Positions 41,962-50,406 of a DNA stretch of 64,000 nt are shown here, piece by piece (the first letter of the stretch is position 1; each line of letters opens with the position of its first letter). Position numbers and translations under genes: made by a program. This stretch comes from Adlercreutzia mucosicola DSM 19490. GTDB taxonomy: Bacteria; Actinomycetota; Coriobacteriia; Coriobacteriales; Eggerthellaceae. The stretch lies in assembly GCF_000422625.1 (NCBI RefSeq), contig NZ_AUGK01000003.1, positions 1 to 64,000 on the forward strand, in the 5' to 3' direction. The notes under the pieces are model-generated. The model was not told the DNA's origin and searched no databases. It was given only the letters and a program-made list of their open reading frames with translations.

Positions 41962-42993
41962 CTACCGCAGGGCGGCATCGGCTTCGTCAAGTTCAAGGGC
42001 GGCGGCTTCGGCTGCCGCTTTTGCTTGGAGGGTATAATCCTGGCTGGCTGGAGCGGTGAGGCCCTCACCCCGTTCCACGGCCTTCTTCTCGGCTCGCAGG
42101 GGCAGGTATTCGCTGATGACGATGCCAGCGAAGATGAGGGCGAAGCCGGCGAACGACGAGAGGGTGAGCACTTCGCCGAGCAGCAGGATGGAGAACGTGA
42201 CGCCGAAGACCGATTCGGTGGCCAGAAACAGCGACGCCTGGGCGGGATCGACCCGGGCCACGGCCATGTTCTGGAGGCCCAGGGCCACACAGCTGGCGAA
42301 TACCGTGATGTAGACAAGGCTGATCCACGTGTCGGCGCCGAGGGCTGCGAAGTGCGGCGTGGGCTCGGTGGCGGCGCCGACGATGAGGCCGAGGATGCCG
42401 GCGGTGACGAACTGGATGACCGTGAGCAGCGTCATGGAGCGGCCCGGGGCGTACTTCGCCGTGTACAGCACGTGCAGGCTGAGGAAGAACGCCGAGGCCA
42501 GGGTGATGAGGTCGCCGAAGCGCAGCGAGAAGGCGCCGGCGCCGCCGTAGGCCACGCAGGCAACGCCCGCAACGCAGAGCAGAGCGGCGGCGATGTTGAA
42601 CCGGGTGGGCCGCTTCGCGATGATGATCCAGCCGAGGAACGGGATGATGACCACATAGAGCGTGGTGAGAAACGAGCTGTTGGAGGCTGTGGTGTCGGTA
42701 AGCCCGGTGGAGTTGCACCAGTAGGAGGCGAACAGGAGCGCGCCGAGCACGGCGCCGTCGCGCAGGTGCCCGCGCTTGTTGCGGGCGTAGGCCTGGCGAA
42801 TGCGCGGCAGGGTGACGGCTCCTAAGATGAGGCCGGCCCCCAGGAAGCGCACGCCGACGAGCCACGAGGGCGGGAAGGCGTCGACGGTGGACTTGATGAC
42901 CACGGTGCCCATGCCCCAAATGGCTGCCGACAGGAGCAGCGCGGCCTTGTAGACCCACGGGGGCACGTTGGTATGTCGCATGAGGGAAACCAT
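41962..42993 (-). CDS. EamA-family (drug/metabolite) transporter
   Basis: A protein of about 343 residues with ten predicted membrane helices in two homologous EamA halves: AALLLSAAIWGMGTVVIKS starts the first and GDLITLASAFFLSLHVLYTA the second. AEKKAVERGEGL begins a soluble, Ala/Glu-rich tail of about 45 residues. The family exports amino acids, nucleobases or other metabolites; the substrate is unknown. The start is uncertain: ATG at 42993 and 42981 are both possible, while 43041 would overlap a TATGAT promoter-like box. Confidence 0.87.
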   Translation of the reverse strand: MVSLMRHTNVPPWVYKAALLLSAAIWGMGTVVIKSTVDAFPPSWLVGVRFLGAGLILGAVTLPRIRQAYARNKRGHLRDGAVLGALLFASYWCNSTGLTDTTASNSSFLTTLYVVIIPFLGWIIIAKRPTRFNIAAALLCVAGVACVAYGGAGAFSLRFGDLITLASAFFLSLHVLYTAKYAPGRSMTLLTVIQFVTAGILGLIVGAATEPTPHFAALGADTWISLVYITVFASCVALGLQNMAVARVDPAQASLFLATESVFGVTFSILLLGEVLTLSSFAGFALIFAGIVISEYLPLRAEKKAVERGEGLTAPASQDYTLQAKAAAEAAALELDEADAALR

Positions 42994-43035
42994 AGCCGCT
43001 GCATCATAGCACGGACGAGCAGTTTCAGGATTTTG

Positions 43036-43194
43036 GGACAAAAAGGCCTCGAGTGAGCGGCGCGCGCTGTTTTTAGGCTGATTTTCGGGCGTAAAAGAAG
43101 GAATATGGGCTGCCGCATCGGTTGAAATTAACGAATAACAGATATTCCGAGAGAAAATATCGCAAAAGCGAGCTCACTCGAGGCCTTTTTGTCC
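43036..43194. repeat. 159-bp element bounded by perfect 23-bp inverted repeats (E43)
   Basis: The segment 43036-43058 is the exact reverse complement of 43172-43194 (GGACAAAAAGGCCTCGAG begins the left arm). The interior contains TTTTTAGGCTGATTTTCGGG and GGCGTAAAAGAAGGAAT. It has no reading frame of note and lies upstream of the EamA gene and before the initiator tRNA. It has the same total length as the element at 62072-62230. Confidence 0.78.
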
Positions 43195-43339
43195 AGTAAA
43201 GCGGATTCTGCTCATCTCCAAAGATCAAGCGGAAGCTTTTGTGTGCAGGAATTGTGCTGTCATTGGCGTAGGGAATTTCTTTCTTGCAATTGGCTGGGGT
43301 TAGAGTAATATATATCCTTGCCTTTGAGAGGCAACCCAT

Positions 43340-43417
43340 TGCGGGGTGGAGCAGTCTGGTCAGCTCGTCGGGCTCATAACCCGAAGGTCGGTGGTTCAAA
43401 TCCGCCCCCCGCGACCA
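43340..43417 (+). tRNA. Initiator tRNA-fMet (anticodon CAT)
   Basis: The sequence folds as a tRNA with acceptor TGCGGGG/CCCCGCG, discriminator A and encoded CCA. The anticodon stem CGGG/CCCG around CTCATAA has the three consecutive G:C pairs that mark initiator tRNA, and base pair 1:72 is a weak U:G. Both features separate it from elongator Met and Ile2 tRNAs. Confidence 0.95.
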
Positions 43418-43428
43418 AGAAACTTGAG

Positions 43429-43457
43429 GTCGGCAGTGTAAAGCTGCCGACTTTTTT
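43429..43457 (+). terminator. Terminator of the initiator tRNA
   Basis: GTCGGCAG and CTGCCGAC form an eight-pair stem with a seven-base loop followed by six T residues, 12 bases after the tRNA. Confidence 0.9.
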
Positions 43458-43511
43458 GTACTTCTGGGGTTATAGGACAAAAAAGGGTTAAGGCGGGTTA
43501 AGGCGGGTTAA

Positions 43512-44831
43512 GGCTCAAAAAGTGTGCTCCTAGCATTATTCACTGTCTGTACCGGGTTGGCATATGGAACTCGCCCCAGTTGATTCCTGACCCGTATTCC
43601 TCAGGCGCCCCATCGTCTCGCTTGCGCTTTTTGGAAGTTGATGCGAAAAGTCCTTCCACCTGGTCATCGGTCGGCATTACGCGCAGGATATCAGCTGGGG
43701 GCAAAGGGCTTTCTGTGTGCATATAGCACCACCAAAAAATCGCCTTGATGCGCCTGATCGTCGAGAGCCCTCGATGCAATCGGAGCACCTCGCGAAGCTG
43801 CGCGTTCGCGCTGCCCTCGATCATGTTGTTGGTGGAGTCCCATTCGCCCCCTCGCTCTTCGGACATTTCGACGAAGGTGAAGAGCTCGCCCGACCCCACA
43901 GGCTTGCTGGGCGCTCGCCTCGCCTTGCGAAGGCGCTCGTGGACATACTGCTTGCGCCCGTCCCCCAAGGTGAACTCCCGCAAGAACTTCTCCCATTTAG
44001 AGCACCACATCGCATAGTCGGCAAGCCATTGCACTGCGGCATTGGCGTCCTTTGCCTTGGATAGGCGGCGGGCAAGGGAGTAGAGCTCGATGCCCGCGTC
44101 GAGCTTCGGGCGGCTCGTCGTGCATCTCCTCACCTGGCAGAAGGCGTGGAAGGTGCAGCGCTGGATGCGCGTTGCCGGCCATATCGCGCTCGCCGCCTTC
44201 GCGAATCCGGGCGCTCCGTCTGTTACCGCCATGGCGGGCGCGGGCATTCTCATCATGAGGGCCGCCCACGCGCTTGCGCATTCGGATCGCGCCAGATGCC
44301 ATGCCAGCACGTGCTCCCTCGTGCAGGCTATGAGCACGACCGCATCCCGCCCGATCCAGATGCCGTCCAAGAAGACGGCGTCGCAGACCTCGCCCGTGAA
44401 CGGGGCGATCGGCCATATGCGCCAAAACTCCCTCGTCATCCTTTTGAATGTCGCGCGAGAGCATCCCATGTCCGCTTGCGTCGCCTTCGAGAAGAGCCAT
44501 CTCAGGAACATGTCGAGGCGCTTGGCGCGGGAGTCTATCTTGCGAACCGAGGAGCAGCCGCAGGCGCTGCAGCGCCATCTCTGTCTGCCGGAGGACGTCG
44601 TTCCGTTCTTGCGCATCGGGCGATCGCAGATCTCGCATTTTGGGTTGTTCACTATCCGATCCCGTCTCGAGGCAACTTCTCTTTTGGAAAAGCTTGCCTG
44701 AGCGGGCGTGTCAATATCTACACGAGCACGCTTTTTGAGCCAGTGAAAAGTTGCGGGGAGACAACTTGGAACGGTGATTTACGGAGAACTACCTCACGAT
44801 TGTTTACCAAAAGGAGCACGCTTTTTGAGCC
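43512..44831. mobile_element. IS1249-like insertion sequence
   Basis: The transposase gene is flanked by GGCTCAAAAAGTGTGCTCCT at 43512-43531 and its near-exact reverse complement at 44812-44831 (one mismatch). An additional copy of the right end (GAGCACGCTTTTTGAGCC) lies inside at 44724-44741. Outside the left end GGGTTAA is repeated three times, and TAACCC follows the right end, so the inverted repeats may extend further. No clear target duplication is visible. Confidence 0.7.
43540..44652 (-). CDS. IS1249/IS256-like transposase
   Basis: A 370-residue DDE transposase of the mutator-like superfamily. The N-terminus has a zinc finger (CEICDRPM...RCSACGCSS) and a helix-turn-helix. The acidic residues are in AVFLDGIWIG, AVTDGAPGFAKA and NNMIEGSANAQLRE, matching the D-D-E layout of IS1249-type enzymes frequent in Actinobacteria. 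Length is normal and the frame is intact, so the element may be active. Confidence 0.9.
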   Translation of the reverse strand: MNNPKCEICDRPMRKNGTTSSGRQRWRCSACGCSSVRKIDSRAKRLDMFLRWLFSKATQADMGCSRATFKRMTREFWRIWPIAPFTGEVCDAVFLDGIWIGRDAVVLIACTREHVLAWHLARSECASAWAALMMRMPAPAMAVTDGAPGFAKAASAIWPATRIQRCTFHAFCQVRRCTTSRPKLDAGIELYSLARRLSKAKDANAAVQWLADYAMWCSKWEKFLREFTLGDGRKQYVHERLRKARRAPSKPVGSGELFTFVEMSEERGGEWDSTNNMIEGSANAQLREVLRLHRGLSTIRRIKAIFWWCYMHTESPLPPADILRVMPTDDQVEGLFASTSKKRKRDDGAPEEYGSGINWGEFHMPTRYRQ

Positions 44832-44870
44832 ATAACCCTATTTGGAACCCTGAGGAAAAGGCAAGCGCAC

Positions 44871-45344
44871 TTACAGCGCTCCTGCGCGATAGGCTCGGAT
44901 GGCGGCGAGGGTCGCATCGGCGAAGTGCTGGATGGCGTCCACTTGAACCCAGCGGCCATCTTCCCGATAGCGCAGGGAATGCCCTCGGCTGCGGCCAACG
45001 CGCAGGTGTCCGATGGAGAGGGTCACGTTGCCGGGGATCTCCCGGGTGTCGACGTGGGTACTGATGCTCGAGCCACCCAGGGCCCAGGCGGCGAGGCCGG
45101 CGTCTGAAAGGCTGCCTGTTTCCTGATAGACGGCCAAGGCCGCCATGGCGCCGAAGCCGTCGTCCTTCTCCTCCGTTTGGCAAACGTGCCTCTCGGTGCG
45201 TCCCAGCAGGCCGGCGCACACGATGTGGGATTGCCTCGTGAAGTAGTAGCGCTCGCCGTTAACCGCGATTCCCCAGGCGAAGACCTCCCACGTGCCGGTT
45301 CCGTCCTTCGCCTGAAAACATGCGAGTGCTTGCTGTGCATCCAT
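44871..45344 (-). CDS. Hypothetical protein of the accessory block
   Basis: A 157-residue soluble protein with no membrane segment. It contains WEVFAWGIAVNGERYYFTRQ near the N-terminus, a mixed alpha/beta pattern after it, and three scattered Cys. I recognise no family. The ATG at 45344 follows GAAAGGA. A 32-base sequence upstream (45360-45391) is identical to one upstream of the broken AlbA_2 gene at 48.5 kb, so the two may share control. The IS1249-like element lies 40 bases beyond its stop. Confidence 0.6.
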   Translation of the reverse strand: MDAQQALACFQAKDGTGTWEVFAWGIAVNGERYYFTRQSHIVCAGLLGRTERHVCQTEEKDDGFGAMAALAVYQETGSLSDAGLAAWALGGSSISTHVDTREIPGNVTLSIGHLRVGRSRGHSLRYREDGRWVQVDAIQHFADATLAAIRAYRAGAL

Positions 45345-45359
45345 GAATCCGTCCTTTCG

Positions 45360-45391
45360 GAATTGCGCCATGGCGCGATTGGCGCGATTCT
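45360..45391. repeat. 32-bp exact direct repeat upstream of a minus-strand gene, copy 1
   Basis: GAATTGCGCCATGGCGCGAT plus TGGCGCGATTCT is identical to 48509-48540. It contains the palindrome GCGCCATGGCGC and a second GGCGCGATT unit. Both copies lie just before the start of a minus-strand gene and can be operators or recombination scars. Confidence 0.6.
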
Positions 45392-45426
45392 CACGGGCGT
45401 GCCGGAGCGATAGCGGCGCCTCGGTT

Positions 45427-45948
45427 TTAGCTTCGGTCGAAGAGAGGGCTTTTGGAGCTGATGCCCACGGGGATGGCGTACACCTGCCTTACTCCCTCCC
45501 CGAGCAGGCCCAGGGGGGCGGCGGTGCCGGCGGAGAACATGATGCGGGTGTCCACCCCATACAGCTGGGCGCGGGACACAGCGGAGCCGAGAGCGATACC
45601 CACATCCACGGCGTTAATCTCGCAAGGGACTTCCGCGGGCTTCTGGCCGCAGGTGGGAAAGCCGCAGTAGCCGCAGTTCAGACCCTGCATCTTGGTGCGC
45701 GTTCCCGCGAGCACGACGCATTGGCTGCGCCGCACGCAGCCAGCATCGCGCCGGAAGAACCGGTGCCCGCGCTCCTGGCCGATGGCTTCCATGGCGCAGG
45801 CCAGCGCCTCCTGCTCGTCGCCGTCTACCACGGCGCATTCCACGATGTCGACGCCCTTGCCCTTGGGGGCCGTCCGCGCTGCCACGCACATCTTCTGGAC
45901 AATATCCAACGCCTGGTTCCGCCGCAGCTCGCGTTCGTTGTAGACCAT
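45427..45948 (-). CDS. DUF2148 ferredoxin-like domain protein (copy 1)
   Basis: A 173-residue protein. GLNCGYCGFPTCGQKPAEVPC holds a cysteine group likely to bind an FeS cluster, and AARTAPKGKGVDIVECAVV and CEINAVDVGIALGSA are conserved DUF2148 segments. The family is found in anaerobes beside redox enzymes, with unknown function. A close paralogue lies at 50407-50931; both share the N-terminal YNERELR(R/Q) segment. The accessory genes between the two copies may have been inserted into a duplicated locus. Confidence 0.82.
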   Translation of the reverse strand: MVYNERELRRNQALDIVQKMCVAARTAPKGKGVDIVECAVVDGDEQEALACAMEAIGQERGHRFFRRDAGCVRRSQCVVLAGTRTKMQGLNCGYCGFPTCGQKPAEVPCEINAVDVGIALGSAVSRAQLYGVDTRIMFSAGTAAPLGLLGEGVRQVYAIPVGISSKSPLFDRS

Positions 45949-46017
45949 GGTCGCCTCGCTTTCGTTTCAGAAGAGTTGTCAGGGCAGTTTTTCTCAAAAT
46001 AACGGAATTGTCGGGAA

Positions 46018-47040
46018 CTAGGCAAACGCATCAAGATTCTGTTCTATCAGTTTATTAAAAAGGTTCACAAATTTCGATATGTCGCCAAAATAGTTGGGAT
46101 AAAGGGCCGCGAGCTTTTCAATTGACGCTCCTCGAAGGAGGACAAGGTTGTGGGCGCGCTTCTCGGGGTCGTCCTCGTTGCTGAAATAGGCCTCAAATGC
46201 TTCTTCAGGGCTGAGTTTTGTCAGAACGATCATTTGCTCTGCCGGATCAAAGTCTACCAAGCAGTAATCGGAAGCTGCAAGAGCGGGATGGCCTCCTACT
46301 ACATACACTGACTGCGAGGCGGCCGAGAGCATCTTGAGAATAGACAAGGTGGAACGAAGGCTGCCACTTTCGTCCCCAAGAGAGCGGATTGACGTGCGAT
46401 CCACTTCACCCGATTCTTCAATTTGTCGAAGTAGCGCAGAGACTTTCTGGAAAAAGATATTTGAACGATTTTCTCCCTCGCCAAACTTTAGTCGATCATT
46501 GGCTACGGCGTCGTACATTTCCACGGCGGTGGCCCAAGCGTGCTGATATTCCGTTCTAACCTGCAACTCGGCGGTAAGTTTATAGCCGTGCTGCTCGTCG
46601 TGGTAGCGAAAAAGCATATGGCGTCCACGATAGCCGCTTTCTTTAGGGGAGGCTATGTAATTGTGGCGATCCGACCAGCTGTTGTCGCATTCTGCAATAG
46701 CAGATAGCTGGAGGCAAAGTTTTTCCTGAGCAGCCAAATTGGGAACGATAATGCGGCAACCTGCTATGTCGTCCATGGCGGCCAGATTCGCAATAGCTTG
46801 TCGTCGAGTCATTTTGTCAATGATGGTGTCTAGCTTTTTTATGCGCCCGGCTATAAGGAAGCTGGGGGAGTTTCCGATTGTGCGGTTCAGTTCTTCGAGG
46901 AGACGCTGCAAAGGCAGGCGATGACAATCGCGCCAGAAATTAACGACCGCTTCTGCTTCTCTGCGTTCTTGGAAAGAACTCGCAGGGTCGATAATTGCTT
47001 TACCGGCCCTGCGAACATCCTTCTTGGAATAGTGGGTCAT
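46018..47040 (-). CDS. RelA/SpoT-domain toxin (toxSAS type)
   Basis: A 340-residue protein with a lone RelA/SpoT synthetase domain. AMDDIAGCRIIVPN, YIASPKESGYRGRHMLF and AELQVRTEYQHAWATAVE contain the ATP- and substrate-binding residues of the fold; no hydrolase, TGS or ACT domain is present. A C-terminal half of about 140 residues is not recognised. Small alarmone synthetases paired with a Panacea (DUF4065) antitoxin are known as toxSAS; they pyrophosphorylate tRNA 3' ends or make toxic nucleotides. The ATG overlaps the stop of the antitoxin gene (ATGA), so the two are coupled. Which reaction this one performs cannot be said. Confidence 0.85.
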   Translation of the reverse strand: MTHYSKKDVRRAGKAIIDPASSFQERREAEAVVNFWRDCHRLPLQRLLEELNRTIGNSPSFLIAGRIKKLDTIIDKMTRRQAIANLAAMDDIAGCRIIVPNLAAQEKLCLQLSAIAECDNSWSDRHNYIASPKESGYRGRHMLFRYHDEQHGYKLTAELQVRTEYQHAWATAVEMYDAVANDRLKFGEGENRSNIFFQKVSALLRQIEESGEVDRTSIRSLGDESGSLRSTLSILKMLSAASQSVYVVGGHPALAASDYCLVDFDPAEQMIVLTKLSPEEAFEAYFSNEDDPEKRAHNLVLLRGASIEKLAALYPNYFGDISKFVNLFNKLIEQNLDAFA

Positions 47041-47504
47041 CGCGCGGCGAAAAGAGGATTGGCGCCCGTGCCCACTGCATAAAAGCTACGTATAGCGGCA
47101 TTGGTGATCTCATTATGGGAACGGGCGGAGGGAGAAAGTCCCTCGCGGGCCTTTACCCACGGAACCTCGGAGTGAGTGAGTTCGCTGAGCTCAGATCCCG
47201 TTTTAGAACGAAACGCCTGCAACGCACGGCGTATCGAGACAACCTCGCTCGTCGTGAGCTTTTCACCCGGGGCATAGGGGGCAAAGTGACCGTGCGCAAC
47301 AACGAAAGAGTGGCGATGCTTGCTGAAAAGCTCTGGGAACACGGGGCCGTTAGCCCACGCCTCAACTCGGGAGTTAACAAGGGGTGAGCCGTAATGAACG
47401 AGATGATATGCGTGGCTGTAGAAAATTATCTTCTGCAGTTTCATGGTGGAGGAGGTATCCAAATCGTTAAGAATAAACTCGGCAACATCGAAAATATTTG
47501 CCAT
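47037..47504 (-). CDS. Panacea-domain (DUF4065/SocA-like) antitoxin
   Basis: A 155-residue protein. TMKLQKIIFYSHAYHLVHYG and VEAWANGPVFPELFSKHR are the hallmark of the DUF4065/Panacea domain, known to neutralise many unrelated toxins, including RelA/SpoT-type ones. It is the first gene of the pair and ends in a four-base overlap with the toxin. I chose the ATG at 47504, preceded by AAGGAAGGAGG; longer frames upstream lack such a site. It should act in the cytoplasm by binding the toxin directly. Confidence 0.88.
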   Translation of the reverse strand: MANIFDVAEFILNDLDTSSTMKLQKIIFYSHAYHLVHYGSPLVNSRVEAWANGPVFPELFSKHRHSFVVAHGHFAPYAPGEKLTTSEVVSIRRALQAFRSKTGSELSELTHSEVPWVKAREGLSPSARSHNEITNAAIRSFYAVGTGANPLFAAR

Positions 47505-47771
47505 GATAGCCTCCTTCCTTAAGATGCTTAACATTCTACTACGGGCTCCATGGCAATGTATCGCAAAATCCTGCAGCAGCAGCGAAGAGTTTCTAGAAGT
47601 GAGGCATCTCGACAACTTGCCTCGGCGGGGAACAGCTAAGTTCAGCGGAAGAATCGTTGTCGATGATCCCTGTTTGGCGATGTGACAGGGTGCTTTTGCA
47701 GAACAAGAAGAGCCGAAGGGGGGTCGCGCGAAGAAGCAGCGGCCCCTAGGTGGAGAGGCAGAGGCGCTCGG

Positions 47772-48483
47772 CTAGCCCCGTTTGTTGCGCCGGTACACCC
47801 GGCTGCGACCGTTGCCGTGAGGTACGAGATGCCCTTGTTCCGTGAGCTCTTTGATGGCTCGTTGGGCGGTTCGGCGCGAAGGCGCGGAGCACGAGGCCTT
47901 CTTCCAGCTCGGGGTCTCGGCCCGTATACAAACGTGAGCTTTTGAACAGCTTCCGAGTGCCGCTGCCCAGCTCCTCGGCTAAGCCGATATGCGAAAAGAA
48001 CGACGCGATGAGCGGATTTTTCGGCAGCGGGCTGAAGGTGTCGGGCTCCAGGGGACTCTCGAATGAGACGCGGCTCGCGTTTTCGGTGCGAATGCCCTCG
48101 CGGCCGATAACGACTTTGGCGGGAAAGGGGCTCGTGAACTCCCGGTGAACAAGGCAGTTGACCAAAAGCTCACGCAGGATAGTGTCGCGGGGGCTCACAG
48201 CGTAGTCCCCTTCCACAGCGAACCGGTCGGGCAGGTGTTTGTGCCCGAAATCGGCAAGAAGGCGGTAGGCGTCCTGAAGATTAGTGGTCACGATCAGACG
48301 GTCGTCGTAGCGCTCCTCGTCGTGGGTGCGTACGAGGGCGTCGGTCTTGTAGACGGGACAGAGCGAGCGGATAGCGTCGTCCTTTCCCAGCAGGATGATG
48401 GCAGCCAGGTTGTATCCCACCTTCCCTGTGGCGTAGTCCTTCCCGAAGAGCCCCGCTGATTCCACCAGCTGCTCGTTGGCCAT
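47772..48483 (-). pseudogene. Broken AlbA_2/ATP-binding (Schlafen-like) regulator
   Basis: The frame from 48483 gives the C-terminal half of an AlbA_2/AAA_4 protein: RDTILRELLVNCLVHREF and the GHKL-like FFSHIGLAEELGSGTRKLF. The N-terminal AlbA_2 domain is missing. After RAFAP the sense moves to another frame, where SRRTAQRAIKELTEQGHLV encodes the winged-helix end and a TAG at 47772. So it is truncated at the 5' side and shifted at the 3' side. The intact relative at 58841-60550 is 569 residues. A start with the leader repeat upstream may still allow expression. Confidence 0.75.
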
Positions 48484-48508
48484 AGCGCCCCACGGGTGAT
48501 CCCTTTCA

Positions 48509-48540
48509 GAATTGCGCCATGGCGCGATTGGCGCGATTCT
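48509..48540. repeat. 32-bp exact direct repeat, copy 2
   Basis: Identical to 45360-45391. It lies between the stop of the 550-residue protein gene and the start of the broken AlbA_2 gene. Confidence 0.6.
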
Positions 48541-48554
48541 TCGGGTCGTATCGC

Positions 48555-50207
48555 CTACTTCAGGTAGCGGGTGGAATAGTTGTCGAGGTGCTTGCCGATG
48601 TGCGAGACGATGATACGGCCGGTCTCTTCGTCGAAGACGAAGTAGAGGCGCAGGCTGTTGGGGCTAGCGTCGTCGTTTCCCTTTGCCAGGTGGGCCTCCG
48701 CGTTGATGGCGCGGCCCTGGTAGGTGTCCTGGTACTGGGCCATGAGCCGGCTGTCCTTGCGGGTCATCTTCCCCGCGCCGCGCTTCAGCTCGAAGGCCGA
48801 TTGGCTGTTGAACTTCTTGGCGTAGTCGCCGGCATCGTGGGAGGCGAAGAGGGGGTATGCGATAGCGCACAGGTCGTGCAGGGCGTTCCAGACCAACGCC
48901 GGCTCCGTGATGCAATCGCCCAGCGACTGATAGGCGCGATCGGTGAAATCGACGCGATCGCCGTGGTGCGCACAGAAGAGCCGAAGGATATCTTCATAGG
49001 GCAGCGGCCAGCAGTGCAGGTCGTTGGCGCTTTCTGTCTGTCGTCCCGCCCGGCTGAGCTGGCCCTCGAGGGTCGTCGCCTTCGCCTGGGCCAGGTACAG
49101 CTCGCTTTCGAGCTCGTCGTTGCGGGCCTTCAGTTGGTCGTTCTCGTGGTGCAGCTCCTCCAGAAGATCGACGGCGACGGCCTTCTCCTCTTCGGCCGCC
49201 TCCACCATGTCCAGGGCTTCCGAGACGGATTCGTCCTTCACCTGCTTCGTGTGGATGAGCCAGGCGCGGCGCCGCTTCACTCCGTCGGCCCGCAGCATGG
49301 TCTCGTAGAAGTGCACGTCCTGGGCCAGCGCCCGCCGCAGGATGCCGATGAAGGCCTCCTCACCCATGGCCTCGATGTCTCGGGCCGGGAAGAAGCGGTG
49401 GCGGCCCGCGTCGCCGGGCTCTTCCACGCGTGGACGGCCGGTGTATACGCGTACGGTGCCATGACAGCAGCGAAAGGCCAGGTCGGGAATGCATGCGCAC
49501 ATCTCCTGGGTGAATGCCCCGTCCTGGGAATAGCACACGAAGGCCGAGGGGCCCAAGGCCGCGGCCACCCGTTTCGGGTCTACGGCGAAGGAAGGTTCGT
49601 CGCTGCCGGGCTCGAAACGGGGGCTGATGTACACGAGGGGCGTCTCCCGCTCGCCATCGGCGATGAGGTTCCACAGATCTTTGAACTGCCCCACGTGCAG
49701 CAAGGTGGGCTCAAGGGACAAAGGCCGGCCCGAGGCGGTGCTGACAAGGCGATCGTTTTCCAGAATGGTCTGGATGAAGCCGGGGAAAGTGAGCGAGGGC
49801 TCGGGCTGGCAGGGACCGAGGAAGCCCGGCGTGTCGCCATAGGACAGGGCGACGGCCACCGAGCCTGCATCTACGGCCGTCCAGGCGAAGAAGATCTCGG
49901 TCGTCCAGTGGCGCGGGGCCGCACCGGGCTCCTCGGCGATCTCCTCGATGGTGAGGGCCCAGTGGTTCCCTCCGTCTTCCAGGCACAGCTCCGAACGGAA
50001 ACGGACGGGGCAGCTTTCCTGGAAGGGCACGCGGCCTGTTCGCTTGAGGGCGCTCCAGAAGGCCGCTTCCCGGGGAAGGGCCGGGTACTTGCGCGTGGCC
50101 CACGCCCGCAGGCTGCACAGAAGGCTCCACAGGGCATCGTCGCCCTCATCCGTCGTGCGAATGTCGAAGGAGGTTTTGTAGAACATGGTCTTGTTCAGAT
50201 CGTGCAT
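48555..50207 (-). CDS. Large soluble protein of unknown function with central coiled coil
   Basis: A 550-residue protein. Residues 1 to about 330 form a mixed alpha/beta region with TPLVYISPRFEPG and a Cys-rich stretch (MCACIPDLAFRCC). A coiled coil follows at about 360-430 (EEEKAVAVDLLEELHHENDQ and onwards). The last 130 residues form a separate domain ending in RLYFVFDEETGRIIVSHIGK and HLDNYSTRYLK, which I associate with the C-terminus of uncharacterised, possibly defence-linked proteins. I chose the ATG at 50207 with AAGAGG upstream. The layout of a sensor part, coiled coil and small C-terminal domain in an accessory block fits a defence role, but this is inference. Confidence 0.72.
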   Translation of the reverse strand: MHDLNKTMFYKTSFDIRTTDEGDDALWSLLCSLRAWATRKYPALPREAAFWSALKRTGRVPFQESCPVRFRSELCLEDGGNHWALTIEEIAEEPGAAPRHWTTEIFFAWTAVDAGSVAVALSYGDTPGFLGPCQPEPSLTFPGFIQTILENDRLVSTASGRPLSLEPTLLHVGQFKDLWNLIADGERETPLVYISPRFEPGSDEPSFAVDPKRVAAALGPSAFVCYSQDGAFTQEMCACIPDLAFRCCHGTVRVYTGRPRVEEPGDAGRHRFFPARDIEAMGEEAFIGILRRALAQDVHFYETMLRADGVKRRRAWLIHTKQVKDESVSEALDMVEAAEEEKAVAVDLLEELHHENDQLKARNDELESELYLAQAKATTLEGQLSRAGRQTESANDLHCWPLPYEDILRLFCAHHGDRVDFTDRAYQSLGDCITEPALVWNALHDLCAIAYPLFASHDAGDYAKKFNSQSAFELKRGAGKMTRKDSRLMAQYQDTYQGRAINAEAHLAKGNDDASPNSLRLYFVFDEETGRIIVSHIGKHLDNYSTRYLK

Positions 50208-50406
50208 GAGGACCTCTTCTCGGTGCGATCCTGCCCAGCGGTTAAGACGACGATTTCCATAATAATAGGATGCGGCCGGCGGCCTCAAGAGATTCTGGGG
50301 CGAAGGGAGCGTTTGGGAGCGCAGCTACGAAACGGTGCCGACGATGGACGGGCAGCCCCCGTGTCGAGGGCTCGTCGCGAGGCCGTTCTGCGGCCGTTCG
50401 CCAATC

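Noticed and set aside
43340-43417. Initiator tRNA with an unusual Watson-Crick 1:72 pair
   Set aside because: On careful reading base 1 is T, giving a weak U:G pair, which is compatible with initiator function.
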